Shown here piece after piece: positions 25,514 through 33,629 of a stretch of 43,136 nt of DNA. Under the pieces are notes generated by a model. The model worked only from the letters and a program-made list of their open reading frames with translations. It was not told the origin of the DNA and did not search any database. The translations under genes were made by a program, and so were the position numbers. Source of the stretch: Candidatus Dormiibacterota bacterium (GTDB lineage Bacteria > Acidobacteriota > Polarisedimenticolia > Gp22-AA2); assembly GCA_035635555.1 (NCBI GenBank), contig DASQAT010000051.1, positions 1 through 43,136 of the forward strand, in the 5' to 3' direction. Position 1 is the first letter of the stretch. Each line of letters opens with the position of its first letter.

Positions 25514-26733
25514 AGCGTGTCGCGGTGATCGGCGCCGGCGCAGCAGGAACGATGGCGGCGATCTTCGCGGCGTCGCAGGGGTCGCAGACACTCCTCCTGG
25601 AGCGCACCGCGGACGGCGGACGGAAGATCCTCATCAGCGGCGGCGGTCGATGCAACATCCTGCCCGCACGGGTCGACGAGTCCCGCTTCGTCACCGATTC
25701 CTCCTCCGCCCTGATGCGCAAGATGCTCCGGTCCTGGCCCCTGCGCGAGCAGATCGCCTTCTTCGAGGACGAGGTCGGTCTGAGGCTCGTGGAAGAGCCG
25801 GAGTCGGCGAAGCTCTTCCCGGCCTCGAATCGGGCCCGTGAGGTGCGGGACGGGCTGCTCGCGCTGGCGGCCCGCCGGGGGGCGACCCTGCTGATGAACA
25901 CCAGGGTGACCGGATTCGCGCCTTCCGGCCGGGGCTGGCGGATCGAGCGGGAGGGGGACGCCTCTCTGCAGGCGGATGCGGTGGTCGTGGCCACGGGCGG
26001 TCTCTCCGTTCCGTCCACCGGCAGCGACGGCCTCGGTCTCCAGGTCGCCGAGCGGCTGGGTCATGCGGTCCATCCGACCTACGCGGCGCTCACGCCGATC
26101 ACGGCCGACCCCGCTCCATTCGCGAATCTCGCGGGCGTTTCGCTGAACGTCACGATCACAGCCCGGGCCCAAGGGCGGGCCGCCACTTCGACCGGAGGAT
26201 TCCTGTTCACGCACCGCGGCTACAGCGGACCCGCGGTGCTCGATGTTTCGCACGTGGCCGTGCGCTCGCGGGCCGCCACGACATCGCCGGCGCGTTTTCT
26301 GGTGCGCTGGACGCCGCTCGGGGACGAGGACTGGGAGTCGGCCCTGCGCCCGCGGGGGACCGGGACCGTGTCGGGGGCGCTGCGAGCGGTGCTCCCGGAC
26401 CGCCTGGCGGCCGCGCTATCGGCGTCGGTGTCGGTCGACCCGGGGCGGACGCTCGCGGGGCTGCGCCGCGACGAGCGTCTCCGGCTGATCGAGACGCTGG
26501 TGCGCGGCGTCCTTCCTTGGACGGGGGACGAGGGGTACAGGAAGGCCGAAGTGACCGGGGGCGGAGTGAGCCTGTCGGAGATCGATCCCGGAACGATGGA
26601 GAGCCGGAGGCATCCCGGCCTGTTCCTCTGCGGGGAGATGCTCGACTCGTTCGGCCCGATCGGCGGCTACAACTTTCTCTGGGCGTGGGCGACGGGACGC
26701 GCCGCGGGGCTCGGAGCCGCGCGCGCGTCGTGA
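25510..26733 (+). CDS. HI0933/YhiN family FAD-dependent flavoprotein
   Basis: A 407-residue flavoprotein. The N-terminal dinucleotide motif is VAVIGAGAAGTMAAIFAA, followed by LLERTADGGRKILISGGGRCNI, a hallmark of the HI0933-like family. Later come VVVATGGLSVPSTGSDGLG, GGFLFTHRGYSGPAVLDVSH and the C-terminal FLCGEMLDSFGPIGGYNFLWAWATGR. Members are NAD(P)/FAD oxidoreductase-like proteins of mostly unknown substrate. Translational coupling to yaeQ suggests shared expression rather than a known shared pathway. Cytoplasmic. Confidence 0.94.
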   Translation: MKRVAVIGAGAAGTMAAIFAASQGSQTLLLERTADGGRKILISGGGRCNILPARVDESRFVTDSSSALMRKMLRSWPLREQIAFFEDEVGLRLVEEPESAKLFPASNRAREVRDGLLALAARRGATLLMNTRVTGFAPSGRGWRIEREGDASLQADAVVVATGGLSVPSTGSDGLGLQVAERLGHAVHPTYAALTPITADPAPFANLAGVSLNVTITARAQGRAATSTGGFLFTHRGYSGPAVLDVSHVAVRSRAATTSPARFLVRWTPLGDEDWESALRPRGTGTVSGALRAVLPDRLAAALSASVSVDPGRTLAGLRRDERLRLIETLVRGVLPWTGDEGYRKAEVTGGGVSLSEIDPGTMESRRHPGLFLCGEMLDSFGPIGGYNFLWAWATGRAAGLGAARAS

Positions 26734-26742
26734 ACGGACCGG

Positions 26743-28338
26743 TCAGGACACGCTCCCGAGCCGCGCGAACCAGGCGCGCATCCCACGCACCAGCCTCCGG
26801 CCGGCGGGAGTGAGGAGACCCGAGCGCGAGGCCTCCTCGAGATCCCGCAGCGCGGAGGCGATCATCCGCTTCTCGCGGTGGAGCTCGCGGCGGACGAAGG
26901 CGCTCTCGGTCGCCCCGAGCCGGGCGCCGGGGGCGCGCATCCGGTCGCGCTGCACCCGCAGCACGCGGCGGAACAGCTCGGCGCGAAACAGGAACGTGTA
27001 GGCGCCGTGCAGGAGGCCGTGCAGAGGCCGGCGCGCCCCGCGCCACGGCGAATCGAAGGCCTGCACCTCCAGCGTCTCCGGGCCGGGCACCAGGAGATCG
27101 ACCGTTCCCTGCAGGTCATGCAGGCGGTGGTGCGCGGTCTCGTGCAGGAGGTCGTCGGCCAGATCGATCGGCGACTTGCCGGACACGTTGATGAACGAAA
27201 TGCCGGGTCGCGCGGCCATCGAGTAACTCACGGTCCCGGGTTCACGGATCGGCACGACCATGAAGGTGCGCCGCTCGATCTCGCGCTGCGCCTCGGGCCA
27301 CGACACCCGCACGATCCGGAGGGCGCCCGCCAGTCTGGGGCCGAGCCCCCGGGACTCCCGCAGCACGCGCGGGGGGCGGCGACTCGACAGGACGACCGGG
27401 GCGAGGACGATGGCCGTTCCCGGGAGACTCTCCCGGCGCTGCAGGCGGAGCGCGGCGCCGCGCGCCCCCGGACGCCGGCGCCGCGCGCCCGGCACCAGGT
27501 CCGGAGCGAGGAGACCCGTCCCGGCGGCCGGCACGATGACGCGTCCCGCGCCCGGTGCTCTCAGATCGAGCCGCGCGCCGCGGAGCGTGGCGCGCACGTG
27601 CCGCTCCGCCGCAGGGCGCAGCGTGCCCGCGGGGCGGGGTCGTCCGCCGGGCCTGCCGGCGCGGGTGATGGCGAGCGGTCCCGCAGGTCCGGCCAGGGTC
27701 CCCAGATCGATCCGGTCGCGGGGCCGGCCCTGCTCGGCATCTTCACGAAACCTGAGAACGACGCTGAGGGGGCCGGGCTGCCTGTAGGCGAGCCGCAGTC
27801 CGAGGACGAGCGCCGCGAGATCGAAGGTGGCGTCGTCGAGACGTTTCCTGGCGAAGGTCCCGCAGCGGCGGGCGAATCCGGAGTCGACACGCCCCCGGGG
27901 AACGAGTGTGCCGAGGTGCTCCGTCCCGCAGACGAGATGGAACAGCCGCGCCGTCGTCGACCCCGTCCCGCCACGACCGCCGGGCGCCTTACGGTGGACG
28001 CGGCGCGCGAGGAGGAGCCGGGACAACCGCCCCGCCTCGAGCCATGTCTCCGCCTCGGCGAGAAACCCCCGAATGTCCGGCCCGACCAGGATCCTGTCGC
28101 GGACCGGCCGGGGCAGGGCGCGCAGCGTGGCGAGGAGGCCGTCCAGGAGCGGGACAGCCCGCCGCACCGAGGCGGCGCGGGGGAGGGAGGCGAGCCTGCG
28201 CCGCGTCCGTCGCAGCCTCCAAAGGCCGAGACGGGCCAGCCGGGGCGACAGGTTGTCCGTCTCCAGTCCCTGCTCTACGGTCACAGCGCCGACGGTCGTG
28301 ATGGCAGAAACCTCCCGGGGCGGGTCATTCTCGTTCAA
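26743..28338 (-). CDS. aKG-HExxH-type peptide beta-hydroxylase-like protein (stand-alone)
   Basis: A protein of up to 531 residues whose C-terminal half carries the hallmarks of the HExxH putative peptide-modification family: FINVSGKSPIDLADDLLHETAHHRLH (H399-E-T-A-H403 if the TTG start at 28338 is used) and, about 40 residues on, SPWRGARRPLHGLLHGAYTF with a third His (H444). In this family, alpha-ketoglutarate/iron-dependent members hydroxylate ribosomally made peptides. The N-terminal ~340 residues, with PVRDRILVGPDIRGFLAEAETWL, also look like the family's usual N-terminal region. No radical SAM enzyme, transporter or obvious precursor peptide adjoins it. The start is uncertain: TTG 28338 lacks a ribosome site but sits near a divergent -10; GTG 28284 is the alternative. 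High arginine content. Confidence 0.72.
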   Translation of the reverse strand: MNENDPPREVSAITTVGAVTVEQGLETDNLSPRLARLGLWRLRRTRRRLASLPRAASVRRAVPLLDGLLATLRALPRPVRDRILVGPDIRGFLAEAETWLEAGRLSRLLLARRVHRKAPGGRGGTGSTTARLFHLVCGTEHLGTLVPRGRVDSGFARRCGTFARKRLDDATFDLAALVLGLRLAYRQPGPLSVVLRFREDAEQGRPRDRIDLGTLAGPAGPLAITRAGRPGGRPRPAGTLRPAAERHVRATLRGARLDLRAPGAGRVIVPAAGTGLLAPDLVPGARRRRPGARGAALRLQRRESLPGTAIVLAPVVLSSRRPPRVLRESRGLGPRLAGALRIVRVSWPEAQREIERRTFMVVPIREPGTVSYSMAARPGISFINVSGKSPIDLADDLLHETAHHRLHDLQGTVDLLVPGPETLEVQAFDSPWRGARRPLHGLLHGAYTFLFRAELFRRVLRVQRDRMRAPGARLGATESAFVRRELHREKRMIASALRDLEEASRSGLLTPAGRRLVRGMRAWFARLGSVS

Positions 28339-28351
28339 GTTGAAAATGCCC

Positions 28352-28359
28352 TACAATAC
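28352..28359. promoter_or_regulatory. overlapping divergent -10 boxes
   Basis: On the plus strand TACAAT (28352-28357) ends 8 nt before ATG 28366. On the minus strand TATTGT (28359-28354) overlaps it and lies 15 nt before TTG 28338. One A/T-rich patch could thus serve both divergent genes, each with almost no leader. No strong -35 boxes. Confidence 0.4.
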
Positions 28360-28365
28360 CCCGCC

Positions 28366-29436
28366 ATGACAAGTCACATCGTGCGGATCGCCGTTCGTCT
28401 CGGGGTCCTGCCGGCCTTGGTCTGCGCGGGGCCTGAGATCTTTGCGCAGGGGTTCGGCGGGACGGTCGCGGACCACCTGGTGCGCGGCGACAGCCTGCTG
28501 GCGCAGAAGAAGGGGGCGGAGGCGATCATGCAGTTCCAGGAGGCGCGCACTCTCTGTGCGGAGCCGGACGAGATCGTTTCGGCTCTCGAGGGCGAGGCGC
28601 GCGGGCACCTGCTGCAGGACGAGATGCTTCCGGCGGTCGGTCTCCTCGAGGAGGCCGCGACGCGCTTTCCGGATGACCCGCGCGCCTCGAACCTTCTGTT
28701 CCAGGCGGGCTCCGTGTCCCAGAGCGCGGGCGAGTTCGACAAGGCGATCGACCTCTACCGCAGGGCGCTGGCGAGAAACCCGACAGCGGACATCCTGCCG
28801 CCCCTCAAGCTCCAGCTCGCCCTCGCGCTGCGGATGACCGGACGGGCGGGAGAGGCGATCGAGGTCCTGAAGGACTTCGAGAAGGATTTTCCGGACCACG
28901 GTCTCCTGCCGACGGCCCTGTACCAGCTGGCCATCGCCACGCACGATCTGGGCACCGGCAACAAGGACCGCGCCAAGCTCGAGGAGGCGGTGGCGATCTA
29001 CAGGAAATTGATCGAGAAGTTCCCGGGCAAGCCCGCGACGATCGAAGCCCACTTCGAGATGGGCCTCGTCCTGTCCGAACTGCGGCAGAGCGCGGAGGGG
29101 GCGGACTACTTCACCCAGTACGTCTCCATGAATCCGACGTCCGCGGAAGCGCCGGCCGCCCTCGAGAAGGCGGCCGATCTGCTGCTGCTCCGCTCCCCGA
29201 AGCAGAGCGCGCAGCTCTACGCGCTGGCTCAGATCAAGGCGAAGACGAACCCGAAGCCGACCAACCCGGAGTGGGCCCTGACCCGGTGGCTCCCGGCGAA
29301 GCAGAGGCTCGCCGACACCCTGTCGAGTGTCTGGGTCCTGGTGATCCTGGGCCTGCTCGTCCTCGGGGGGATGGCACTGGTCGGCCGGCTGGTCGTGAGG
29401 CGAATCCGGAAAGCCCCGGCCCCGGCGGGCGCCTGA
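28366..29436 (+). CDS. TPR-repeat exported protein with C-terminal membrane anchor
   Basis: A 356-residue protein. A signal peptide (about 1-28, ending EIFAQG) is followed by TPR-like helices from about 36 to 285 (LVRGDSLLAQKKGAEAIMQFQEA, SAGEFDKAIDLYRRALARNP, TGRAGEAIEVLKDFEKDFPD, KLEEAVAIYRKLIEKFPGKP, ELRQSAEGADYFTQYVSMNP) and a C-terminal membrane segment (about 322-345, WVLVILGLLVLGGMALVGRL) with a basic tail. Topology suggests a periplasmic TPR domain tethered to the inner membrane, similar in layout to YbgF/BamD-like scaffolds, though I cannot assign it. It diverges from the HExxH protein and could present its substrate, which is speculative. Confidence 0.85.
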   Translation: MTSHIVRIAVRLGVLPALVCAGPEIFAQGFGGTVADHLVRGDSLLAQKKGAEAIMQFQEARTLCAEPDEIVSALEGEARGHLLQDEMLPAVGLLEEAATRFPDDPRASNLLFQAGSVSQSAGEFDKAIDLYRRALARNPTADILPPLKLQLALALRMTGRAGEAIEVLKDFEKDFPDHGLLPTALYQLAIATHDLGTGNKDRAKLEEAVAIYRKLIEKFPGKPATIEAHFEMGLVLSELRQSAEGADYFTQYVSMNPTSAEAPAALEKAADLLLLRSPKQSAQLYALAQIKAKTNPKPTNPEWALTRWLPAKQRLADTLSSVWVLVILGLLVLGGMALVGRLVVRRIRKAPAPAGA

Positions 29437-29455
29437 GGGACGGCCGGCGCCGGCT

Positions 29456-29746
29456 TCAATCGGCGTCGAAGGGTCGGGGCGGGGGCTCGTCGGATTCGGC
29501 GGCCTTCTTGCGCGCCTCCTGGAATTTCTTCTCCAGGATCTCCTCGCGGTGTCGCGCCTCGTCCATCGCCCGGGCGAGCTTGTCCTCGGCTTCCTTGCGC
29601 TGGGCCTTGACCTGCCCCATCGCCTCGTCGAGCGACTGGTGCTCGCGGTGCCGGCGCCGCTCCTCGAGGAGAATCGCCCCTGTCCGGGGGTCGACGGTCA
29701 GGAGAGTATCGCAGCAGGGACAGACGATCTTCAGGCTCTTCGACAT
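29456..29746 (-). CDS. small zinc-ribbon/coiled-coil hypothetical protein
   Basis: A 96-residue protein. The N-terminus KIVCPCCDTLLTVDPRTGAIL has a CPCC knuckle followed by a treble-clef-like turn; only one cysteine cluster is present, so full zinc coordination would need a dimer or other ligands. Residues about 30-85 are a charged coiled coil (EERRRHREHQSLDEAMGQVKAQ and on). The C-terminus is acidic/proline-rich. Function unknown; likely cytoplasmic. Confidence 0.75.
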   Translation of the reverse strand: MSKSLKIVCPCCDTLLTVDPRTGAILLEERRRHREHQSLDEAMGQVKAQRKEAEDKLARAMDEARHREEILEKKFQEARKKAAESDEPPPRPFDAD

Positions 29747-29775
29747 GGCGGGACCGCACCCGAAACTGAACCCTC

Positions 29776-29781
29776 ATTATA
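29776..29781 (-). promoter_or_regulatory. -10 box for the zinc-ribbon protein gene
   Basis: Perfect TATAAT on the minus strand, 29 nt before ATG 29746, in the 51-bp gap between two divergent small genes. -35 box not convincing. Confidence 0.45.
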
Positions 29782-29797
29782 GCGTGAAGGGAGCCGC

Positions 29798-30139
29798 ATG
29801 AGCGACGACAGACCGAAGAGCGCCTACGAGATCACGATGGAGAAGCTGAAGGCGCGCGATCGCGAGCGAGGCGAGACCGCCCCCGCGGCCTTGACGGACG
29901 GACAGAAGAAGAAAATCGCCGACCTGCGCAAGGTCCACGAGGCCCGGCTGGCCGAGCGGGAGATCCTGCACCGCTCGGAACGGGCCAGGCTCCTCTCCGA
30001 TCCCGAGGGAGCGGAGAAGCTCAAGGAGCTCGAGGAGCATTACCTCGGCGACAGGCGCCGGATCGAGGAGCAGCGGGACAAGGCGATCGAGGAGGTGCGA
30101 TCGGGCAAGGGAGGGGCCAGGACGAAGCGGTCTACCTGA
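29798..30139 (+). CDS. coiled-coil hypothetical protein (113 aa)
   Basis: A 113-residue highly charged protein, nearly all helical. It starts MSDDRPKSAYEITMEKLKARDRE, and the rest is a long coiled coil ending in a basic tail (KGGARTKRST). An AAGGGAG site precedes ATG 29798. SAYEITMEKLKARDRE resembles short conserved proteins found in several Acidobacteriota-like genomes, but I cannot give a function. It overlaps the end of the convergent thioredoxin-like gene by 8 bp. Confidence 0.72.
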   Translation: MSDDRPKSAYEITMEKLKARDRERGETAPAALTDGQKKKIADLRKVHEARLAEREILHRSERARLLSDPEGAEKLKELEEHYLGDRRRIEEQRDKAIEEVRSGKGGARTKRST

Positions 30140-30950
30140 CCGCGCCGAAGATGTCGGCCAGCTCCGTCTCGGGGACCGCGCCGGGCTGGGATCCCATCCG
30201 GGTGATCTCCCGCCCGTCGATCTTCACGATGATGGTCGGGATCGAGTTGATGTTCCGGCCCTGCCAGGGCCCCGGTGCCTGGGTGAACCCCTTCGGCACG
30301 CCGTAGAGATTGACCTTGATGTTGGGGTTCTTGACTTCCGAGACGACCCGCAGGAACTTCGGCATGTACTCTTTGCAGTGGGGGCACCAGGTCGCGAAGA
30401 AGGCGTCGATCTGGACCTTCTTCGTGTACTTGTTCAAGGCCGCGATCGACTCTCCCTTGGGCGCGTACTCCCGCATCCCCTCCCGGTACTCCGGCCGGTC
30501 GGCGACGAGCGTGTCCATCTCGACCGCCCCGACGATCGGCGGGCGGTCCAGGCAGCGCAGGATGCGCACCTTCTTGTCCTCGGCCTGGAACTGCACGAAG
30601 GGTCCGTCCACCGCCAGGGCGTAGGCGGTGGCGGTCGGAGGGGCGGTGTCGTTCATCTGAAGGCCGCCATCCACCTGCTTGATCTGCTCGCGCGGCACCG
30701 CCACGACCTTGCGGGCCTTCATGTCCATGAGCAGGCCGGTCTTGCACGCCGGGACGTCGACGTAATACATGCCGGGGCTCGCCGCCTGGTAGAGGGTGGC
30801 GTTCTTCGGATAGGAGCCGTCGACCTCGACGCTGTAGTCGTAGTTCGGCTTGCACACGATCGCGTCCGCGAGCGCCGGTGAGGTCGCGGCGAGCGCCAGT
30901 GCCAGGACCGGCAGAAGACGGATCGTCCGGAGAGAGGCCATATCAAGCAT
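30132..30950 (-). CDS. exported thioredoxin-like protein with CPHC motif
   Basis: A 272-residue exported protein. Signal peptide about 1-30 (RLLPVLALALAATSPALADA). Residues ~31-170 form an unassigned domain with three cysteines (C33, C69, C133). The C-terminal thioredoxin fold (about 178-270) has FFATWCPHCKEY (C189-PH-C192), as in DsbA/TlpA-like reductases, and a cis-proline-type segment NINSIPTIIVKIDG. Starts at 30950, 30953 and 30968 are all possible; GGAGG lies 7 nt before ATG 30950, while ATG 30968 overlaps the preceding stop. Operon position after the MauE/DoxX-like gene fits a disulfide or electron-transfer pair, with the membrane protein supplying reducing or oxidising power. Confidence 0.85.
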   Translation of the reverse strand: MLDMASLRTIRLLPVLALALAATSPALADAIVCKPNYDYSVEVDGSYPKNATLYQAASPGMYYVDVPACKTGLLMDMKARKVVAVPREQIKQVDGGLQMNDTAPPTATAYALAVDGPFVQFQAEDKKVRILRCLDRPPIVGAVEMDTLVADRPEYREGMREYAPKGESIAALNKYTKKVQIDAFFATWCPHCKEYMPKFLRVVSEVKNPNIKVNLYGVPKGFTQAPGPWQGRNINSIPTIIVKIDGREITRMGSQPGAVPETELADIFGAVR

Positions 30951-30964
30951 CATGAGGCCTCCGA

Positions 30965-31903
30965 TCATAGCAGGTCTTTCGCCTCCGGGGGAGCGCCGTC
31001 GTAGACCGCCGTCACGCGGCCGGAGTCGACCAGGAAGAAGCGCGGCAGCCTCCGGTAGAGCACGGGGATCACCTCGCGGTCGATTCGCTTGACCTCGAAC
31101 GCCGGCACCGCCGTCCACAGGAAGGCGTCGATCTCCTGCTCGGTCGAGGGCGTGAGACCTAGGATCGGCGGGGCTCCCTGCGTCGCGGCGAGGGCGTTCA
31201 GCGCCTCGGCGATCCCCGCCGCGCGCGCGTCGGTCACGTCGAAGAGGGCGACGAGGTGACGCCCCTCGGCGAGCGCGGGCAGACGCTTCTCGAGTTTGAG
31301 GTCCGCCAGGACCGCCCCGGGAGCCAGTCGCGTGATGACGGGAATGTTGAAGAACGGCAACGAAGGGGACGCGACCACGAAGGCCGTCGAGATCAGGAGA
31401 GACGCGACCAGCACGGCGCCGGCCCCGCCGGCTCGGAGTCCTTCCCATCCCCTCGATCCCCAGATCGCGATCGCACCCAGGAGGACGAACAGCAGATCTT
31501 CGCCGATCACCTCCGCCGGGGTCCTGCTCGAGTAGGCCCCGAAACAGCCGCACGCCTCCGTGCGACCGGCCGAGAGGCCGTAGGCCTCGATGCCGATGAA
31601 GATCAGCAGCAGGACGATGGATGCGCCCGCGGTCAGGACCGGCCGCACGGCGCACACCAGCGCCACGCCGAGGACGATCTCGAACACGATGAGGGCGGGG
31701 GCGGCGAGGGCCGTCAGGCGTGGACCGAGGATGCCGTATCCCGCCACCTGTTGCGTGAACTCGGAGGGAGTGAGTCCCTTGGCGATTCCGGAGAACAGGA
31801 AGATCGCACCGAGGAGAATCCGCCCGGCATGCCCCAGGCCGCCGCGCCAGGATGGCCAGCGGGCGTTCCGCTGCAGGGCGTGCGCCTCCGTCGCCGCGTC
31901 CAT
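30965..31903 (-). CDS. MauE/DoxX-like membrane protein with C-terminal soluble domain
   Basis: A 312-residue protein. The first ~175 residues hold four to five membrane helices (GRILLGAIFLFSGIAKGLTPSEF, LIVFEIVLGVALVCAVRPVL, ASIVLLLIFIGIEAYGLSAG, LLFVLLGAIAIWG) and the TEACGCFG motif typical of MauE/DoxX-family proteins, where the C-G-C pair is thought to take part in disulfide exchange. The remaining ~130 residues look like a thioredoxin-like fold without a CxxC (HLVALFDVTDARAAGIAEAL, PRFFLVDSGRVTAVYDG). The stop overlaps a possible start of the CPHC protein gene, supporting a joint redox role. Confidence 0.85.
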   Translation of the reverse strand: MDAATEAHALQRNARWPSWRGGLGHAGRILLGAIFLFSGIAKGLTPSEFTQQVAGYGILGPRLTALAAPALIVFEIVLGVALVCAVRPVLTAGASIVLLLIFIGIEAYGLSAGRTEACGCFGAYSSRTPAEVIGEDLLFVLLGAIAIWGSRGWEGLRAGGAGAVLVASLLISTAFVVASPSLPFFNIPVITRLAPGAVLADLKLEKRLPALAEGRHLVALFDVTDARAAGIAEALNALAATQGAPPILGLTPSTEQEIDAFLWTAVPAFEVKRIDREVIPVLYRRLPRFFLVDSGRVTAVYDGAPPEAKDLL

Positions 31904-31907
31904 GTCC

Positions 31908-32129
31908 TCAGGTCCTCCGCTTCGGGATCTGGCCGCTGCGATACAGCCGGATCTGGACCTTCTCGATCGTGGCGAGTCCCTCCGGGATTGCGGCGTCGAC
32001 GATGGGCAGGTCTTCGGAGAGGCGCAGGATCTTGGCGGTGTGAAGGCGGCTGTGGGCGCCGAACCCCTCCACCCCCCGCAGCACCGTGGCTCCCGCCAGG
32101 CCCTGCTCGCGCGCCTTCCTTACCTTCAT
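31908..32129 (-). CDS. miniature/truncated DUF190 (PII-like) protein
   Basis: A 73-residue protein whose core VRKAREQGLAGATVLRGVEGFGAHSRLHTAKILRLSEDLPIV is a clear DUF190 match. Full family members are about 100-115 residues. Here the first ~30-35 residues (first strand and start of helix 1) are missing, and about 17-18 residues after LPIV (the EIVD...FLP helix) are gone as well, yet the frame resumes with EGLATIEKVQIRLYR. Both losses keep the frame. The FAD-oxidase stop lies 7 nt before its ATG. It could be a decaying gene or a minimal variant. DUF190 genes usually adjoin fluoride or other ion exporters; none is seen here. Confidence 0.75.
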   Translation of the reverse strand: MKVRKAREQGLAGATVLRGVEGFGAHSRLHTAKILRLSEDLPIVDAAIPEGLATIEKVQIRLYRSGQIPKRRT

Positions 32130-32136
32130 CGGGATC

Positions 32137-33528
32137 TCACGGACCGTAGTCGATGAACCCGGGGTTCAGGACGCCGTCCGGGTCGTAGGTCGTCTTGAGA
32201 CGGCAGAGCTCGTCCCAGCGCGTCCCGAAATGCTGCTTCCAGCGCTTCCGGTCGAACTCGATGAAGCCGGAGAGATAGCGCTTCGCGCCGGCCGCCAGGC
32301 TCATGTCCGACACCAGGTTCAGGCGCGCCTTCGCCTGCGGCAGGAGGTCCGGCGGGACTCCCGGCAGGATTCCGAAGCCCATCACGAGCGGTGTCTGAGG
32401 GTACATGAAGAAGGGAATGTGCGACACGGTGCCGCGGCAAGGCCAGAGAAGGACATGCCCCCCTCCGAGCGCGGTGGGCGGCAGGCCGGCGAGGACCTGC
32501 GTGATGAACGGCTGGGCCGCCCCCCACGGGATGATCGTTTCCGTCCACGGGTGCGCCATCCCCCAGTTCCCCATCCGCTTCCAGATGGCGAACAGCGGCT
32601 CCAGGCGGGCGGCGAAGCCGAGGAGATCCTGGTCGTCGATGTGGGTGCGGCGGTACGGCGCGAGCCCCTGCAGGACGCGCGCGTCGTCGGGTGGCGACTG
32701 CGGCTCGAACTCGACCGTCAGCTGCAGGGGAAAGAACCAGGCGGCGAACGCCTCCTTGCCGGAGGGCGTGCTCTTGAACCCCTGCGGGCAGGGGGAGCAG
32801 GTCGCCTCGATGTAATCCACCCGGTCCTGCTCGATGGCGAGCTGGGCGTCGCGCATGATCGCCCCGAGATCGTCGTACAACAGGAAATAGGTGCGAGTCC
32901 TGGGCCTGCAGCGGCGCAGCTTCAACCGGGCGCGCGTGATCACGCCGATCTGCCCGAAGGTCGAACGCACCGCATCGAAGACCGCGTGCTCACGCGACTC
33001 CGACGCGACCACGATGTCCCCCAGGCCTGTGACCGCCTCGATCTCGGTGACGTTGTCCCCCTGCGCTCCGAAGCGGAAGGAGGCCACCCCCAGCCCGGCG
33101 ACCGACAGCGTTCCCCCGACCGTGACGCCGAGGTTGTTGGTCAGGACCGGCGGCACGAGTCCTTGCGGAATCGCCTGGCGCACCAGGGTCTCCCACTTGA
33201 CGCCGGCCTGGCAGTCCGCCAGAAGACCCACGGGATCGATCGAGAGGATGCGATCGAGGGAGGTCAGGTCGATGAGGATCCCGTCCGCCACGGTGGCCTG
33301 GCCGCTCTGGGTGTGCGCCTCGCCGCGCGTGGCGACCGGCACGGAGTTCTTGCGGGCGTAGCGGATGACTTCCGCGACGTCCTGGGTCGAGGACGGCCGG
33401 ACCACGACCCCCGGGACGCGCCTGATCATCCGGCCGAAATCGCTGCTCGCGTCGGCGCGGAGGGCCTGGTCGTCCAGCACCTGTCCCGCGATGAGCGCCC
33501 TGAGGTCGCCCGCCAGATTTCCCGCCAT
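32137..33528 (-). CDS. FAD-binding (PCMH-type) oxidase, cytokinin dehydrogenase-like
   Basis: About 463 residues. The PCMH FAD domain is visible as VVVRPSSTQDVAEVIRYARKNSVPVATRGEAHTQSGQATV, where the H in GEAHTQSGQ occupies the covalent-FAD site of the GHS motif, followed by GLVPPVLTNNLGVTVGGTLSVAGLG and TGLGDIVVASES. The C-terminal half resembles the cytokinin-dehydrogenase substrate domain, ending YDPDGVLNPG. Substrate is unknown. Open frame extends to 33591, but ATG 33528 is chosen because a promoter at 33563-33591 would start transcription near 33556. ATG 33564 is the alternative. Confidence 0.9.
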   Translation of the reverse strand: MAGNLAGDLRALIAGQVLDDQALRADASSDFGRMIRRVPGVVVRPSSTQDVAEVIRYARKNSVPVATRGEAHTQSGQATVADGILIDLTSLDRILSIDPVGLLADCQAGVKWETLVRQAIPQGLVPPVLTNNLGVTVGGTLSVAGLGVASFRFGAQGDNVTEIEAVTGLGDIVVASESREHAVFDAVRSTFGQIGVITRARLKLRRCRPRTRTYFLLYDDLGAIMRDAQLAIEQDRVDYIEATCSPCPQGFKSTPSGKEAFAAWFFPLQLTVEFEPQSPPDDARVLQGLAPYRRTHIDDQDLLGFAARLEPLFAIWKRMGNWGMAHPWTETIIPWGAAQPFITQVLAGLPPTALGGGHVLLWPCRGTVSHIPFFMYPQTPLVMGFGILPGVPPDLLPQAKARLNLVSDMSLAAGAKRYLSGFIEFDRKRWKQHFGTRWDELCRLKTTYDPDGVLNPGFIDYGP

Positions 33529-33562
33529 CACCCTGTTCCGTGAAGAGTGGTCAAGACCGGCC

Positions 33563-33591
33563 ATGATACGGGATCGAAACGGGTCCTTCAA
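33563..33591 (-). promoter_or_regulatory. candidate sigma-70 promoter of the FAD oxidase operon
   Basis: On the minus strand TTGAAG (33591-33586) and TATCAT (33568-33563), 17 nt apart (4 of 6 and 5 of 6 matches). It predicts a start near 33556 and a leader of about 28 nt before ATG 33528. Confidence 0.55.
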
Positions 33592-33629
33592 GCGTGCTCC
33601 GGCCCTCCGTTTCCGGCCGATGGGCTGGT

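Noticed and set aside
29437-29455. Bidirectional terminator between the TPR gene and the zinc-ribbon gene
   Set aside because: Only a short GCCGGCGCCGGC palindrome without T-tracts is present in the 19-bp gap.
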